In this document: positions 23,825 to 32,380 of the stretch, one piece after another
Layout of the letters: each line of letters opens with the position of its first letter
Numbering within the stretch: the stretch's first letter is position 1
Source of the DNA: Nitrospira sp.
GTDB lineage: Bacteria > Nitrospirota > Nitrospiria > Nitrospirales > Nitrospiraceae
Length of the DNA: 64,000 nt
Reading direction: 5' to 3'
Assembly: GCA_024998565.1 (NCBI GenBank)
Contig: JACOEM010000002.1
Coordinates: 1 to 64,000 of the forward strand
Notes under the pieces: generated by a model
The model's input: only the letters and a program-made list of their open reading frames with translations
Databases searched by the model: none
Told to the model about the DNA's origin: nothing
Program-made: the position numbers and the translations under genes

Positions 23825-23947
23825 CTACCAGGTTCGACGTTGCACCATGACATTTAGAATCGTGAGCAGTTTCCACATGCATGCCGTCAGCGCCAACTTC
23901 TTGCCTTCTCCGCCTGAAGAAATGGTGCCAGGAATGATTTTCTCACC
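23825..23947 (-). mobile_element. C-terminal remnant of an IS110-family transposase
   Basis: On the minus strand about 40 codons read into GKKLALTACMWKLLTILNVM and end soon after at a TAG. The block KLALTACM-KLLTILN is the typical C-terminus of IS110-type transposases. The rest of the element is missing. The remaining bases of the gap 23674-24011 show no gene. Confidence 0.6.
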
Positions 23948-24011
23948 CAAGCGGCGGGGTTATGCCGGGAAGGTGATCATCCTGCCCTGAGCCTGTGCGG
24001 CGACAGTTCTG

Positions 24012-24452
24012 CTAGTTCTGCCCGCCTCTTTCCAGCCGGATTGATTGCACTGACCAGTCGAGCCCTCCCACCGGCACATTGCGCCCATCGACCGCTTCGA
24101 TGCGGATCGTGATGGCCGGTTGCGCGATCAGGCGGTCGGCTAACGAGCTGAGGGGGCGAGTTACATCGATCAGCAGGGTCGGCAGGCGTCGCGGAGCCGA
24201 TCCCACCGACCGGTCCCCCACGATGCCCGCCGAGCCCAATATGACAGGCTCCGATCCTTCGATGATCGCAGCCGCTCGCAGTTTGAACGGTTGTCCCCCT
24301 GCGACCGTCATGCCCTCCAGCACCAATCTGACGTGGGAGGCCTGTTGCCACCCGGTCGGTAAGTCGACGGAGAACCGGTGCGGTCCTTCCTCCGCATGAA
24401 CCGCCAGTGCAGCCAGGATCATGACGCTCGCGAGCCAGGAGATGAGTCCCAT
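24012..24452 (-). CDS. Secreted beta-rich protein paired with tyrosinase
   Basis: A 146-residue protein with a signal peptide (MGLISWLASVMILAALAVHA, cut after HA) and an all-beta mature part. The start lies two bases after the tyrosinase stop, so the genes are one operon. The text VRLVLEGMTVAGGQPFKLRAAAI resembles the beta-sandwich (KFDV) domain that follows the copper domain in polyphenol oxidases, so it may be a copper-loading or stabilising partner. No family is certain. Start: ATG 24452, with GTG 24458 as alternative. Confidence 0.65.
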   Translation of the reverse strand: MGLISWLASVMILAALAVHAEEGPHRFSVDLPTGWQQASHVRLVLEGMTVAGGQPFKLRAAAIIEGSEPVILGSAGIVGDRSVGSAPRRLPTLLIDVTRPLSSLADRLIAQPAITIRIEAVDGRNVPVGGLDWSVQSIRLERGGQN

Positions 24453-24454
24453 GG

Positions 24455-25891
24455 TCACCGTTCCTCGCGTTCCACCTCTGCGACGGACAGCAAGACGTCC
24501 TTCGCCCGTACCGGGATCACTTTTCGGGCCTCAGGTTTAGTTCCGCGCTCGACCAGGGCCAGGCGTACCGGACCGACGCTACCGCTCAGGGCTTCGAGTT
24601 TGGCGGTGGAGAGTCTGACGACGATGTTTCGTGCGTTCTTCGACACATGCCGACGCTCTCGATCGTTCAACACCACCGGCACGGTACCGAGATAGCCCTT
24701 GCTGCCGGGTCCTTCATCGGTTTTCGCCGCTTCGGGAGTCGCATAGAGTCGATACACAGCGCTCTTTTCCGTGGGAACGGCGAGGTCGTTCAGGTGCAGT
24801 CTCGCGCGGCCTCCCTGTTCGACGACTTTCATCATCTTAGCACGCGTCTGTCCGGCAAACTTCAGGGTCTGGCTGACCCGCCAATCGGTCTTGATGGGGA
24901 ACCAATCGAGGAGGCAGGGGAGCTGCTCCAAGAACTTCGACGGCCCATAGGTATAACGCAATTGGGTGTCGTGGTTCAGGACCTGTGACGCCTTGATCGA
25001 CCGCCACACTTTGTTTTCATCGTAGAAATTCCATGTCAGGTTCAAGAAGGCCGTTGCCGTCGGGTTCGTGTGGATGGACGAGGCCTTGTTCCAGTCCGAC
25101 CACATCTTGTCCACGTTGGCATGATGCGCGTAGAAGACGGGATCTTTCCCGGCTGAATCGAAGAAGCCCATGTCGCCGCCGACGTCGACGTGGACCGCAC
25201 CGTGGGGTGTCCCCTCCGGAATGCCGCTGCCGCTCGCCGTACCGCCGAACTCCGTGAAGGTGTCCGCCGTGAGGGCAGCCTCCATGACGTCTTCCCCGAC
25301 ATCTTCTTCCGGGATTTCCTCCGTCGGGTCCATGCTCCTGGTGCCGTTCCACAGCGGATTGCTGTTGTCGTTCGGATCGGTGTAGGCGCCGGGGAGCTTG
25401 CGGTGACTCGGGGTGTCCCAGTCCCAGTAGGGGAGACGGAAATTCATGTCTCCGATCAGTTTCCCGAGCATGCGCTCGTGGAAGTAGAGATAGGCGCGGT
25501 GCCAGGCGAAGAATTGCCAGGTGAAATGGACCTGAGTGCCGACGCCGCAGTACCAGCAATGGACGTTGGCCTGCCGCAGGAAACCGCGCGGGTCGTTGGG
25601 GGCGCTGCTGTCGAGCGCGCGCATGGCCTTATAGGCATCCTTGAGTTGTGTGATCTCCGCCGCACTCAGGGTGCTGGCGGGGCGGCGCGGGAGGATCATT
25701 CGACAGTCCTTGCGCCATGGTTTCGGTGTCCCGGGATTGCCTGGAGGTTCGCACACGGCCAGCACTGATTCCGGCAACGCCAGGCCGCCGAACAGGCCCG
25801 CGCCTAGCGCCCCGACACCCAATCCCATCCGCTGAAGAAATGACCTCCGCGACGGCATGGTCGCCCACATGCGGTCGTCCAGATTCGACAT
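24455..25891 (-). CDS. Tat-exported tyrosinase / polyphenol oxidase
   Basis: A 478-residue copper oxidase of the plant polyphenol-oxidase type. The Tat leader is SRRSFLQRMGLGVGALG (residues 14-30). The CuA ligands are H111 in VHCWYCG (C115 probably forms the Cys-His thioether), H122 and H131 in FFAWHRAYLYFHER. CuB lies in HGAVHVDVGG and FYAHHANVDKMW. The PPO1_DWL and KFDV-type C-terminal domains follow. It would oxidise phenols to quinones outside the cytosol. CAAGGAGGTAGGTC precedes the ATG. Unusual for a nitrifier; island location suggests acquisition. Confidence 0.9.
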   Translation of the reverse strand: MSNLDDRMWATMPSRRSFLQRMGLGVGALGAGLFGGLALPESVLAVCEPPGNPGTPKPWRKDCRMILPRRPASTLSAAEITQLKDAYKAMRALDSSAPNDPRGFLRQANVHCWYCGVGTQVHFTWQFFAWHRAYLYFHERMLGKLIGDMNFRLPYWDWDTPSHRKLPGAYTDPNDNSNPLWNGTRSMDPTEEIPEEDVGEDVMEAALTADTFTEFGGTASGSGIPEGTPHGAVHVDVGGDMGFFDSAGKDPVFYAHHANVDKMWSDWNKASSIHTNPTATAFLNLTWNFYDENKVWRSIKASQVLNHDTQLRYTYGPSKFLEQLPCLLDWFPIKTDWRVSQTLKFAGQTRAKMMKVVEQGGRARLHLNDLAVPTEKSAVYRLYATPEAAKTDEGPGSKGYLGTVPVVLNDRERRHVSKNARNIVVRLSTAKLEALSGSVGPVRLALVERGTKPEARKVIPVRAKDVLLSVAEVEREER

Positions 25892-26537
25892 GACCTACCT
25901 CCTTGTGTGTGGCTTCGGCTAGGAAAGCTCCGCGCCGTCCCGAGCGCGACGCCATGGTTGGATGGGGCAACGAGTGATCAATATCCATGCCATGAGCAGA
26001 TGCGGCCTCCGATTGCGAGAGATGCGCGGATTCTCGGCCTGGCGTCGAAGGATTCCCTGTCAATCACGTAGGTGTTCGTATCCAATGGGATACGGTGTCG
26101 TCCGAATGGATACAGCTGCGGTGGAACTTTTCCTGACCAATGCGATTTTTGCGAACTCTCATTCTTCCAGCGATCTCAATAAAGGAAAAGCAGCGCTGCG
26201 TTCTCTCTCCTAGCCCTGGCATCTGGGGTTAATGGATCTGGTCCATTCAGAAATTATCGTTCTGGCCTCAACTGGTGGACTACCGTCTGCGCTACAACTT
26301 TTGGGCAATGGAGTGAAAGGTTCTGAAACTTCAGGTGAGACAAGTCCGACTTATGGCAGATTCGACCTCGAAGGAAAGAGGGTAGGCTGAATCTCCATGC
26401 TGGATCGCTGAATGTATTGATTGCCGGGGTTCCACCTCTGAGTAGGTGGAATACGTTGACAGAGGGATCGTGAGCTGAGATTGGGGCGTTAAATTGGTGT
26501 GGTTGGTGATGACGGCTTGTTCGGTACGGTTCCCCCT
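25892..26537. other. Long intergenic region with a GGATAC palindrome
   Basis: No gene is supported over about 640 bases. CGTATCC-N4-GGATACG (26077-26094) is a perfect inverted repeat, and a further AATGGATAC half-site lies at 26105-26113. They are about 190-220 bases upstream of the tyrosinase start and could be an operator. The rest (26220-26537) shows nothing clear. Confidence 0.45.
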
Positions 26538-26951
26538 CTATGCACAAGCTTTGACGATGGTTGAGGAGAACCGGCGGAAGTCGTCCAGATGTTTGGTGAT
26601 AATCGTGTGAACGATATCGAGGTTGAGGCGCGTGTATTCATGCACGGCGACGTTGCGGAAGCCGACCATTCGCTGGAGTCGGCCGGCTAACTCGGCAGGA
26701 AGAAGTTGAGCTTTCTCTAGCAAGGCGAACGCATCCCTGCTTTCCTGCGGCAGCCCCAACCCATTTCGTCGCACGACATACATGGCGAGATCGATCGCGG
26801 TTTCGCATGCGCGTTGAAGATTGAGGACGATGGCATCCTGTTTCGTTTGATTCTCGTAGAGGTGTTCACGCATGCCGCCATACTCTTCGCTGATGCGGGC
26901 CAGGCATCGTTCGATACGTGCCGCCTTGTTCAGTACCACGTCATCAGCCAT
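26538..26951 (-). CDS. hepT: HepT-like RNase toxin, intact
   Basis: A 137-residue HEPN protein. The active motif RX4HXY is R99, H104, Y106 in FRNVAVHEY. In known pairs this RNase is silenced when MntA attaches AMP groups to the Tyr of the motif. The start overlaps the end of mntA by eight bases. The decayed copy lies 4 kb to the left. Confidence 0.9.
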   Translation of the reverse strand: MADDVVLNKAARIERCLARISEEYGGMREHLYENQTKQDAIVLNLQRACETAIDLAMYVVRRNGLGLPQESRDAFALLEKAQLLPAELAGRLQRMVGFRNVAVHEYTRLNLDIVHTIITKHLDDFRRFSSTIVKACA

Positions 26952-27339
26952 AGATTAGCCCGCGTTCTTTGATGTCCTTCAGTAGATCCCGCCGTTCCTC
27001 GTTGAGCCTCGCATAGTCAGAGTAGGCATACATCTCGAATTCGGCGCGGGCCTGCTCGTCACGGCTTTCAAGGCAGCGGCCGGTGCTTATAATCTGTGCG
27101 CGCATGACCGTCGTCGTTCCCCGCAGATCGAGGAGGTCCACGTTTCGTCCAATCTGTATGGCGAGTTCCTGCGCCAAGTGAAAGAGCCGTTCACCGGTTA
27201 GCTGCGTGATGGCCAGCACCGCGAGGTCGATGTCGCTGTCAGGTCGCGCGGTGCCCTGGGCCTGTGAGCCAAATTGGTAGATGGCCAGGAGATCGGGGAT
27301 CTGCTCCGACAGAAATCGCGTGATCGGTTGAATGTCCAT
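26944..27339 (-). CDS. mntA: MntA-like nucleotidyltransferase antitoxin
   Basis: A 131-residue MNT-domain protein. GSX10DXD is complete: G24 S25 in YQFGSQAQG and D36/D38 in SDIDLAVL. It should AMPylate and so neutralise the HepT toxin encoded directly downstream. The C-terminus EMYAYSDYARLNEERRDLLKDI is the part that remains in the decayed copy at 22946-23038. AAGG lies 9 bases before the ATG. Confidence 0.9.
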   Translation of the reverse strand: MDIQPITRFLSEQIPDLLAIYQFGSQAQGTARPDSDIDLAVLAITQLTGERLFHLAQELAIQIGRNVDLLDLRGTTTVMRAQIISTGRCLESRDEQARAEFEMYAYSDYARLNEERRDLLKDIKERGLIYG

Positions 27340-27420
27340 TTCGGCTGCCTTGCGATAGGCTGCCGCAGTATACGGCAGGAGGGATGAAATGTCGAAAAGG
27401 CGCGCTTTACGTGTCGGAGC

Positions 27421-27759
27421 CTACCGCGCCAGCAGCTTTACCAGCCCCACGCAGCACATGTAGAGGACCATGGAGCCGGCCATGGAGAGCCAGAAGCCGA
27501 CGCGCTCCACGCCGTAGATCATGCAGCCGACATAGACGAGCCAGGGCGGCACGAACCAGAGCAGGTTCTTCGCGTAGGTCACGAGGTGTTCGCTGCCGCC
27601 GTTGAGATAGATGAGGATGAACGTCGCGCCGGTCATCGCGGGAAAGGTGCTGGCGAAGGCGGCGAGAAACGACCGGCCTTGCGAGCCGAGATAGGTCGAG
27701 ATACTGACGATCGTTCCGCCCAACAAGAAGTACAATCCGTACTTCGCCCAGTCGCCCAT
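27421..27759 (-). CDS. Four-helix inner membrane protein (GlpM/DUF3147-like)
   Basis: A 112-residue hydrophobic protein with four predicted membrane helices at about residues 7-25, 31-52, 63-83 and 87-110. Size and helix count fit the GlpM or DUF3147 families, but the assignment is tentative. CTGAAGGAGG stands before the ATG and overlaps the stop of the RNase Z gene, so both are in one operon. Role unknown. Confidence 0.65.
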   Translation of the reverse strand: MGDWAKYGLYFLLGGTIVSISTYLGSQGRSFLAAFASTFPAMTGATFILIYLNGGSEHLVTYAKNLLWFVPPWLVYVGCMIYGVERVGFWLSMAGSMVLYMCCVGLVKLLAR

Positions 27760-27771
27760 CCGTAGCCTCCT

Positions 27772-28791
27772 TCAGCTGCCTCGAAATGCCTGTTGCGCTT
27801 CCGCCTCGATCCGGTGGCCCAATCCCGTGTAGCGCGGGGAGAAGTGGAACACGACCAGCTCACGCACACCGGCTTTCTTCGCCATGACTCCGGCCTGGCG
27901 CGCGGTGAGGTGGTAGCGATCCCTCGCCTTGTCCGCATCCTGATCCAGGTAGGGGGCCTCACAGTAAAAGATGTCGGCGCCTTGCGCAAGCTCCACGATC
28001 TTGGCTTCATTTTCTTCGTCGTATCGCGCGTCCACCACGTAGGCGAGTTTCTGGCCGCGGCTGATGGTGATGAATCGCTCGCGGACCTCGCCCAGGACAA
28101 ATTCCCTCTCCTCCTTGTGGTGTTCATGGTAGAGCGTGGCCTGAAATCGAAAGTCGTCCGGCTTGTCCTGCCAGAGATACTGCTTCACTTCCTTCAGCCA
28201 ATAGCCGACTGGTAGCCCGGCTTCGTGCAGCCGCTCCTTGTTGACGTTCACATGAAACTGTTCTTGTAGCGAGTAGGCCAGGGAAGGAATGCGGTGATTG
28301 AGTGCCACCGCCTCGACGGTGAACATGGGATCGGCGAGCACGGAAAAGCGATGGCCGGCTTGCCGATTGATGGGGGCTCCCTCCGGAGCGTCGTGGCGCT
28401 GGAATCCATCGGTTGCGAGGAAGGTGGCGCGCCGGATTGTCTGCTCGTGGAATTCCTGCACGGTGATAGTGAGCGGATACCCATCCACGAGGTTCCAGGT
28501 GTAGCCATGAAGTTTTCCTTGAACATTGGCGATGAGGCCGGGCGGCCCGTAGAGCTGCAGAGTCTTGCCGCGCCCGAGGGCGACCCGAAGCAGCGCATCG
28601 AAGCCGATAAAGTGGTCCATGTGCGTGTGCGAAATGAAGATGTCGCCGGTGCGCAGGAGGCGGGTGGGCCCGAGCGCATCGTTGTGGCCGAGGTCGAAGA
28701 GGAGGGCACGTTTGGACCAACGCACTTCCACGAACAGGCCGGGATCGCCGAAGACATCGTTGACGAGATGGCCTGAGAAGGAAGGGTTCAT
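27772..28791 (-). CDS. rnz: RNase Z-like metallo-beta-lactamase-fold hydrolase
   Basis: A 339-residue protein with the zinc motif SHTHMDHFIGFDALLR near the N-terminus, a later YVVDARYDEEN, and the RNase Z signature HFSPRYTGLGHRIEAEA at the end. It would cut the 3' trailer of tRNA precursors. The insertion region between the zinc motif and the C-terminus (about 190 residues) differs from E. coli RNase Z, so some other phosphodiester substrate is possible. Confidence 0.8.
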   Translation of the reverse strand: MNPSFSGHLVNDVFGDPGLFVEVRWSKRALLFDLGHNDALGPTRLLRTGDIFISHTHMDHFIGFDALLRVALGRGKTLQLYGPPGLIANVQGKLHGYTWNLVDGYPLTITVQEFHEQTIRRATFLATDGFQRHDAPEGAPINRQAGHRFSVLADPMFTVEAVALNHRIPSLAYSLQEQFHVNVNKERLHEAGLPVGYWLKEVKQYLWQDKPDDFRFQATLYHEHHKEEREFVLGEVRERFITISRGQKLAYVVDARYDEENEAKIVELAQGADIFYCEAPYLDQDADKARDRYHLTARQAGVMAKKAGVRELVVFHFSPRYTGLGHRIEAEAQQAFRGS

Positions 28792-28881
28792 GGAGTGCCG
28801 TATTGCTATGTCAGGAGTGGTGAATACATTGTGAGTGCAACGGTTACTTTAGGTTATTCCGGCCGCCCGGTAAGGGCAGTA

Positions 28882-29565
28882 TTAGGTCAATATCGCTCGC
28901 ATGACACTATACAAGACGATGACTTCGACGGCGTGCGCCACGATCGGCGCGTAGAGGTTTTTGAGCATGACCCATAAGACACCCCAGACCAAGCCGTCCC
29001 AGACGGCAATCCAATGCAGGTGTTGAAAGGTTGCCACCAGAAAGGGATCGAAGGCAAACAGCAGGGCACTCACCGGCACGGCGATCGGAGGCGGGAGCCC
29101 CAGGGCGAGGAGCCGTCCCAGGAGAAAACCGCGAAAGTTCAGCTCGACCATCGTGGCGATGAACAGGATGAACCAGGGCACCATGATCGGCAGGGGAATG
29201 TGGGCGTGCGGGGTATCGGCGAGAAATCGGTAGTCTCCTCCAAGAATGGGAACGAGGTAGAGGATGACCAGCACATTGGTCAGGCCGAGTGTCAGGCCTG
29301 TGAGCAGGCCCCAACGGAGTCCTTGCGGGACGAGCCGGCGAACAAGCCCGACTCGACGGGTGACGGATCCATTGATCGTGCTCCAGGCGATGAAGGCGGC
29401 ATAGGCACAGGCCTGGGGGAGAAACTGAACGAGGCTGTGTTGTTGGAGTGTGGTCGGTGAGCTGTAAAACAGGATGGTGGCGGTCAGGGGGAGCAGCACG
29501 AGGGCTGCTCCCCGTTCGCCGGCCTGAGTCGCATGAGTCGAGGACGCGTCGTCAGGCTTGATCAT
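28882..29565 (-). CDS. CPBP-family membrane protease-like protein with altered motif
   Basis: A 227-residue membrane protein with about seven hydrophobic segments. It has the CPBP layout, but the usual EExxR motif 1 reads VELNFRGFLL, so the first of the two Glu residues is Val. The second motif (FxxxH) appears as ATFQHLHW and the third as APIVAHAVEVIVL. It may still be active or may act as a chaperone. ATG 29565 lies 7 bases after the TolC-family stop, so it is translationally coupled. Confidence 0.7.
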   Translation of the reverse strand: MIKPDDASSTHATQAGERGAALVLLPLTATILFYSSPTTLQQHSLVQFLPQACAYAAFIAWSTINGSVTRRVGLVRRLVPQGLRWGLLTGLTLGLTNVLVILYLVPILGGDYRFLADTPHAHIPLPIMVPWFILFIATMVELNFRGFLLGRLLALGLPPPIAVPVSALLFAFDPFLVATFQHLHWIAVWDGLVWGVLWVMLKNLYAPIVAHAVEVIVLYSVMRAILT

Positions 29566-29572
29566 GGACAGG

Positions 29573-31123
29573 TTAGTCGAGCCGCAGACTGTATCGCTCA
29601 AGGGTGGTGGCTTTGTTGCGGGCCAGGTTCGACAGGGACTTGTTGTAATCCAGGACCGCCCGAAGCTCGTTGCCTTGGGCGGTGGCCAGATCGCGCTGAA
29701 AGTCGAGTACGAAGCGTGTCGTGCTGAGGCCGACCTTCAACCGCTCCTGTTCGGCCTGTAATTGTTTTTCGGCCATGATACGGGCCGACCGGGTGGTTTC
29801 GATGCGCTTGAAATCGGTGTGGACGCGACGGACCGCTTCCCGGACGCCGACGATCACCTGCTGACGGACGCTCTGCAGCGACGACTGGGCGTTACGGGAT
29901 TCCAATTGCCGTTTGTTGTAGGTGCTGTAGGCCGACCGGTTTCCGATGGGGTAACTGAGGACAAGGCCGGCACCATAATTGTAAAAGTCACCACCCAAGT
30001 TCCGCCGCGTGGCGTCGCCGTAGTCTGCGCCGAGCCCCGACAGTCCCATCGTGCCCTGTACTGACAGGGTCGGGAGGAGCTGGTTCTTGGCGAACTTCAC
30101 ATTCAGATCGCTGCTCTCCACATTCTTTCCGGCCTGTAACACCTCGGGCCGGCGCTCCATGGCGATATCGATGGCTTCTTGCAAGCTGATGGCCTCCAGA
30201 GAGGTGACAGGCGGATCGGTCGGGATCAGGCGCAAGTCCTGCCGGAGTTCCTCCTCGGCGGGGTTCAAGAGGCGGCGCAACTGGTCCTCTTGATCGCGAA
30301 TCGATTTTTCCGCGACGAGGATTTGCTCGACCCGCGAGGCGACGGCGGCTTCGGCTTGTAGCACGTCGACGATCGACATGACCCCGGCCTTGGCCTTGGC
30401 GCGGTTGCTGGCCAGCAGTTCTTCCGCCGCCTTAAGCGCCGCTTGCGCGACTTTGAGATTCTCATTCGCGAACACCATCTCCCAAAACGTCTGTTCGACG
30501 CTGGCGATGACGGTGAGCACACGGTCGAGAAAGACATGTTGTTCGACCGTGGCATTGTTCTGCGCGATCGAGATGAACGTCTTGTTGATGTCGGTTCCGA
30601 AGTTCTTCAACAACGGCTGGGTGACCGTCAAGGCGAGTCCGCCGGTCCAGGCCGGGTTGAAGAGGAAGGTGTTGGGGCCGCTCACGTAGCTGCGTTGGGG
30701 ACTGTAGTTCAAATCGTAGTTGGCGCCGGTCGGGAGATTCTGTGTGATGTCGGCGGTGAGCGAGTGGGAGTTCTGGTCGAATTTGGTGATCTCCTGCAGG
30801 TTGGCCCCGGTGAATCCCAGGATCGGCCGGTTGAGCGGTGAGACCTGACGGTTGTATTGCCCGTTCAAACTGACGGTCGGATCGAACTTCGCCTGCTCGA
30901 TCACGATGTCGGCCAGGCGACTCTCTCTCGTTTGGCGACCGATGCTGATATCGAGATTGTTCTGCAAGGCCTTCAGGACGGCGTCGGCGAGCGACATGGC
31001 CTCCCGACGTTCCGTCGGGACCGGCTTGTTCACTTCCAGGCCGAAGGAATCGGGCGCCGTCCAGAGGAGGAGCGCCGCTGCGCTCCCGATGAAAAGGCAC
31101 CCCCGGAGGATTGCATTCGTCAT
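29573..31123 (-). CDS. TolC-family outer membrane efflux protein
   Basis: A 516-residue protein with a signal peptide (MTNAILRGCLFIGSAAALLLWTAP) and two TolC-type coiled-coil halves, marked by SLADAVLKALQNNLDISIGRQ and SLQEAIDIAMERRPEVLQAGKNVESSDLNVKFAKNQLLP. It forms an outer membrane channel for type I secretion or RND-type efflux. No pump or membrane fusion protein is encoded next to it. ATG 31123 has AAGGAG six bases upstream; the longer open frame to 31507 is not supported. Confidence 0.88.
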   Translation of the reverse strand: MTNAILRGCLFIGSAAALLLWTAPDSFGLEVNKPVPTERREAMSLADAVLKALQNNLDISIGRQTRESRLADIVIEQAKFDPTVSLNGQYNRQVSPLNRPILGFTGANLQEITKFDQNSHSLTADITQNLPTGANYDLNYSPQRSYVSGPNTFLFNPAWTGGLALTVTQPLLKNFGTDINKTFISIAQNNATVEQHVFLDRVLTVIASVEQTFWEMVFANENLKVAQAALKAAEELLASNRAKAKAGVMSIVDVLQAEAAVASRVEQILVAEKSIRDQEDQLRRLLNPAEEELRQDLRLIPTDPPVTSLEAISLQEAIDIAMERRPEVLQAGKNVESSDLNVKFAKNQLLPTLSVQGTMGLSGLGADYGDATRRNLGGDFYNYGAGLVLSYPIGNRSAYSTYNKRQLESRNAQSSLQSVRQQVIVGVREAVRRVHTDFKRIETTRSARIMAEKQLQAEQERLKVGLSTTRFVLDFQRDLATAQGNELRAVLDYNKSLSNLARNKATTLERYSLRLD

Positions 31124-31210
31124 AACAAACTCCTTGATGCGAGGTCTGCGTTGAGCCATACTGAATTCAAAATGATGCTGGCGTGGTACCATAAACAGAA
31201 GTCGGTGTCC

Positions 31211-31600
31211 ATGCTGAGGAGCGTGTCGGTGGCTGGTCTGACGATACTGCTGCTGACTTCCCCGGCAGCGGCGCAATCCGTCTCGAGCGTGCGAGGTTTG
31301 GGAGGAGGGGTCGCGCCGCTGTTCGGTCTGGTGGGGCCGGGAAACCTCTATATCGATAACCAGGGGACGCAAGGGTACATATATAACTTCGGGAATAACT
31401 TCGAATCGTATAACTTCCGCAATCCGGCGACCGGGCAGGCCTGGAGCGGCGCCCTGATGACACTCGGTCCGCAACTCTCGGTGGGGCTGATTCAGGGTGC
31501 GAATCAAGCTGGGTCGCCCGTGGTCTTTCCTCCCGTCCCGCGCGAGGCGGGGCCGCTTTCTCCCGTTCAGTCGGGTCTGCTCGACGACATCATTCCCTGA
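31211..31600 (+). CDS. Small secreted Gly/Asn-rich protein
   Basis: A 129-residue protein with a clear signal peptide (MLRSVSVAGLTILLLTSPAAA, cut after AAA-Q). The mature part is rich in Gly, Asn and aromatic residues (LVGPGNLYIDNQGTQGYIYNFGNN), as in surface or amyloid-like proteins. It is read divergently from the tolC-family gene and could be an export substrate or a surface layer protein. No known family; the start has only a weak ribosome site. Confidence 0.55.
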   Translation: MLRSVSVAGLTILLLTSPAAAQSVSSVRGLGGGVAPLFGLVGPGNLYIDNQGTQGYIYNFGNNFESYNFRNPATGQAWSGALMTLGPQLSVGLIQGANQAGSPVVFPPVPREAGPLSPVQSGLLDDIIP

Positions 31601-32380
31601 CCAAGACTAGTCATGACTACCTGCTCCGGCGTCCGATCCTGTCGCGCGGTGAGGTTATTCTCGTTCGGCCTCCTCATCAAACAGCAAGTACGCCTGCGTC
31701 GGCCTTACATGCGAGCAGCCTTGGCGGGCTTCCGTTCCGGATGCCTCGCGACGGCACTCATGAATAGTCCGGGCTGAGCAGCATGTTGGATCACCCCGGC
31801 CCGCGTCGGTGGATGGACCCTGCGAAGTATGGTCTCGCCGATACGCAATATTTCCCTGAACGAAGGTCTTCTTATTTGAAGCGCTACGAGTCTGTCGTAA
31901 TGGCTGCGTGCGCGAGGTTTCGTCGAAGGGGAGGGAACCGGACGGAGGACATTTTCTGAGCGCGAGACGGGAAATCTCTGTGGCGGTTTGGTTGGTCGAC
32001 GCAAGCCTGTCACAGCCGATTCGGGTCGGGAGCTGAATTATCAACAGAATCCACAGCCCACAAATCCATCGATGTCCAGGTGAAATGTTGCACGGGTTAT
32101 GCTAAGTTATTGATTAATAATCGTTTTGAATGTTGGTTTGCGTGAGCCTCACTCCTGGGGCACGTGGCGGTACAACGCTTGCTTTGCCCTCCGGTCATCG
32201 CGAGCATTCACTCCATCGGCATCAAGACGACAAAAACAATCAGCCCGTGTCAAAGATGTCAATTGAATCGGATAGGCAGAACAGAAAGAATGCGGCAGAT
32301 GGTGGCGGGCGTGGTGTAATATTCGACGCCGTTTCCGGCACCGGCCGCTGACCCGTTCAAGACTAAAGGAGATTGTCCTT
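31601..32380. other. Intergenic region with an isolated element end
   Basis: About 780 bases with no gene I can support; the open frames have poor codon use and no ribosome sites. At 31758-31777 the bases TCATGAATAGTCCGGGCTGA match the inner-left end of the MITE-like element at 3961 (inverted) in 16 of 20 positions. A TTATT-N4-AATAA repeat lies at 32107-32120 in the probable promoter region of the glycosyltransferase operon. Confidence 0.45.

Noticed and set aside
22540-27339. CRISPR array
   Set aside because: No regular direct repeats with spacers are present; the repeated sequences are two toxin-antitoxin loci.
31655-32044. Open frame of 129 codons on the minus strand in the gap before the GT4 gene
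   Set aside because: No ribosome site, no domain, and Arg/Ser-rich codons of a chance frame.
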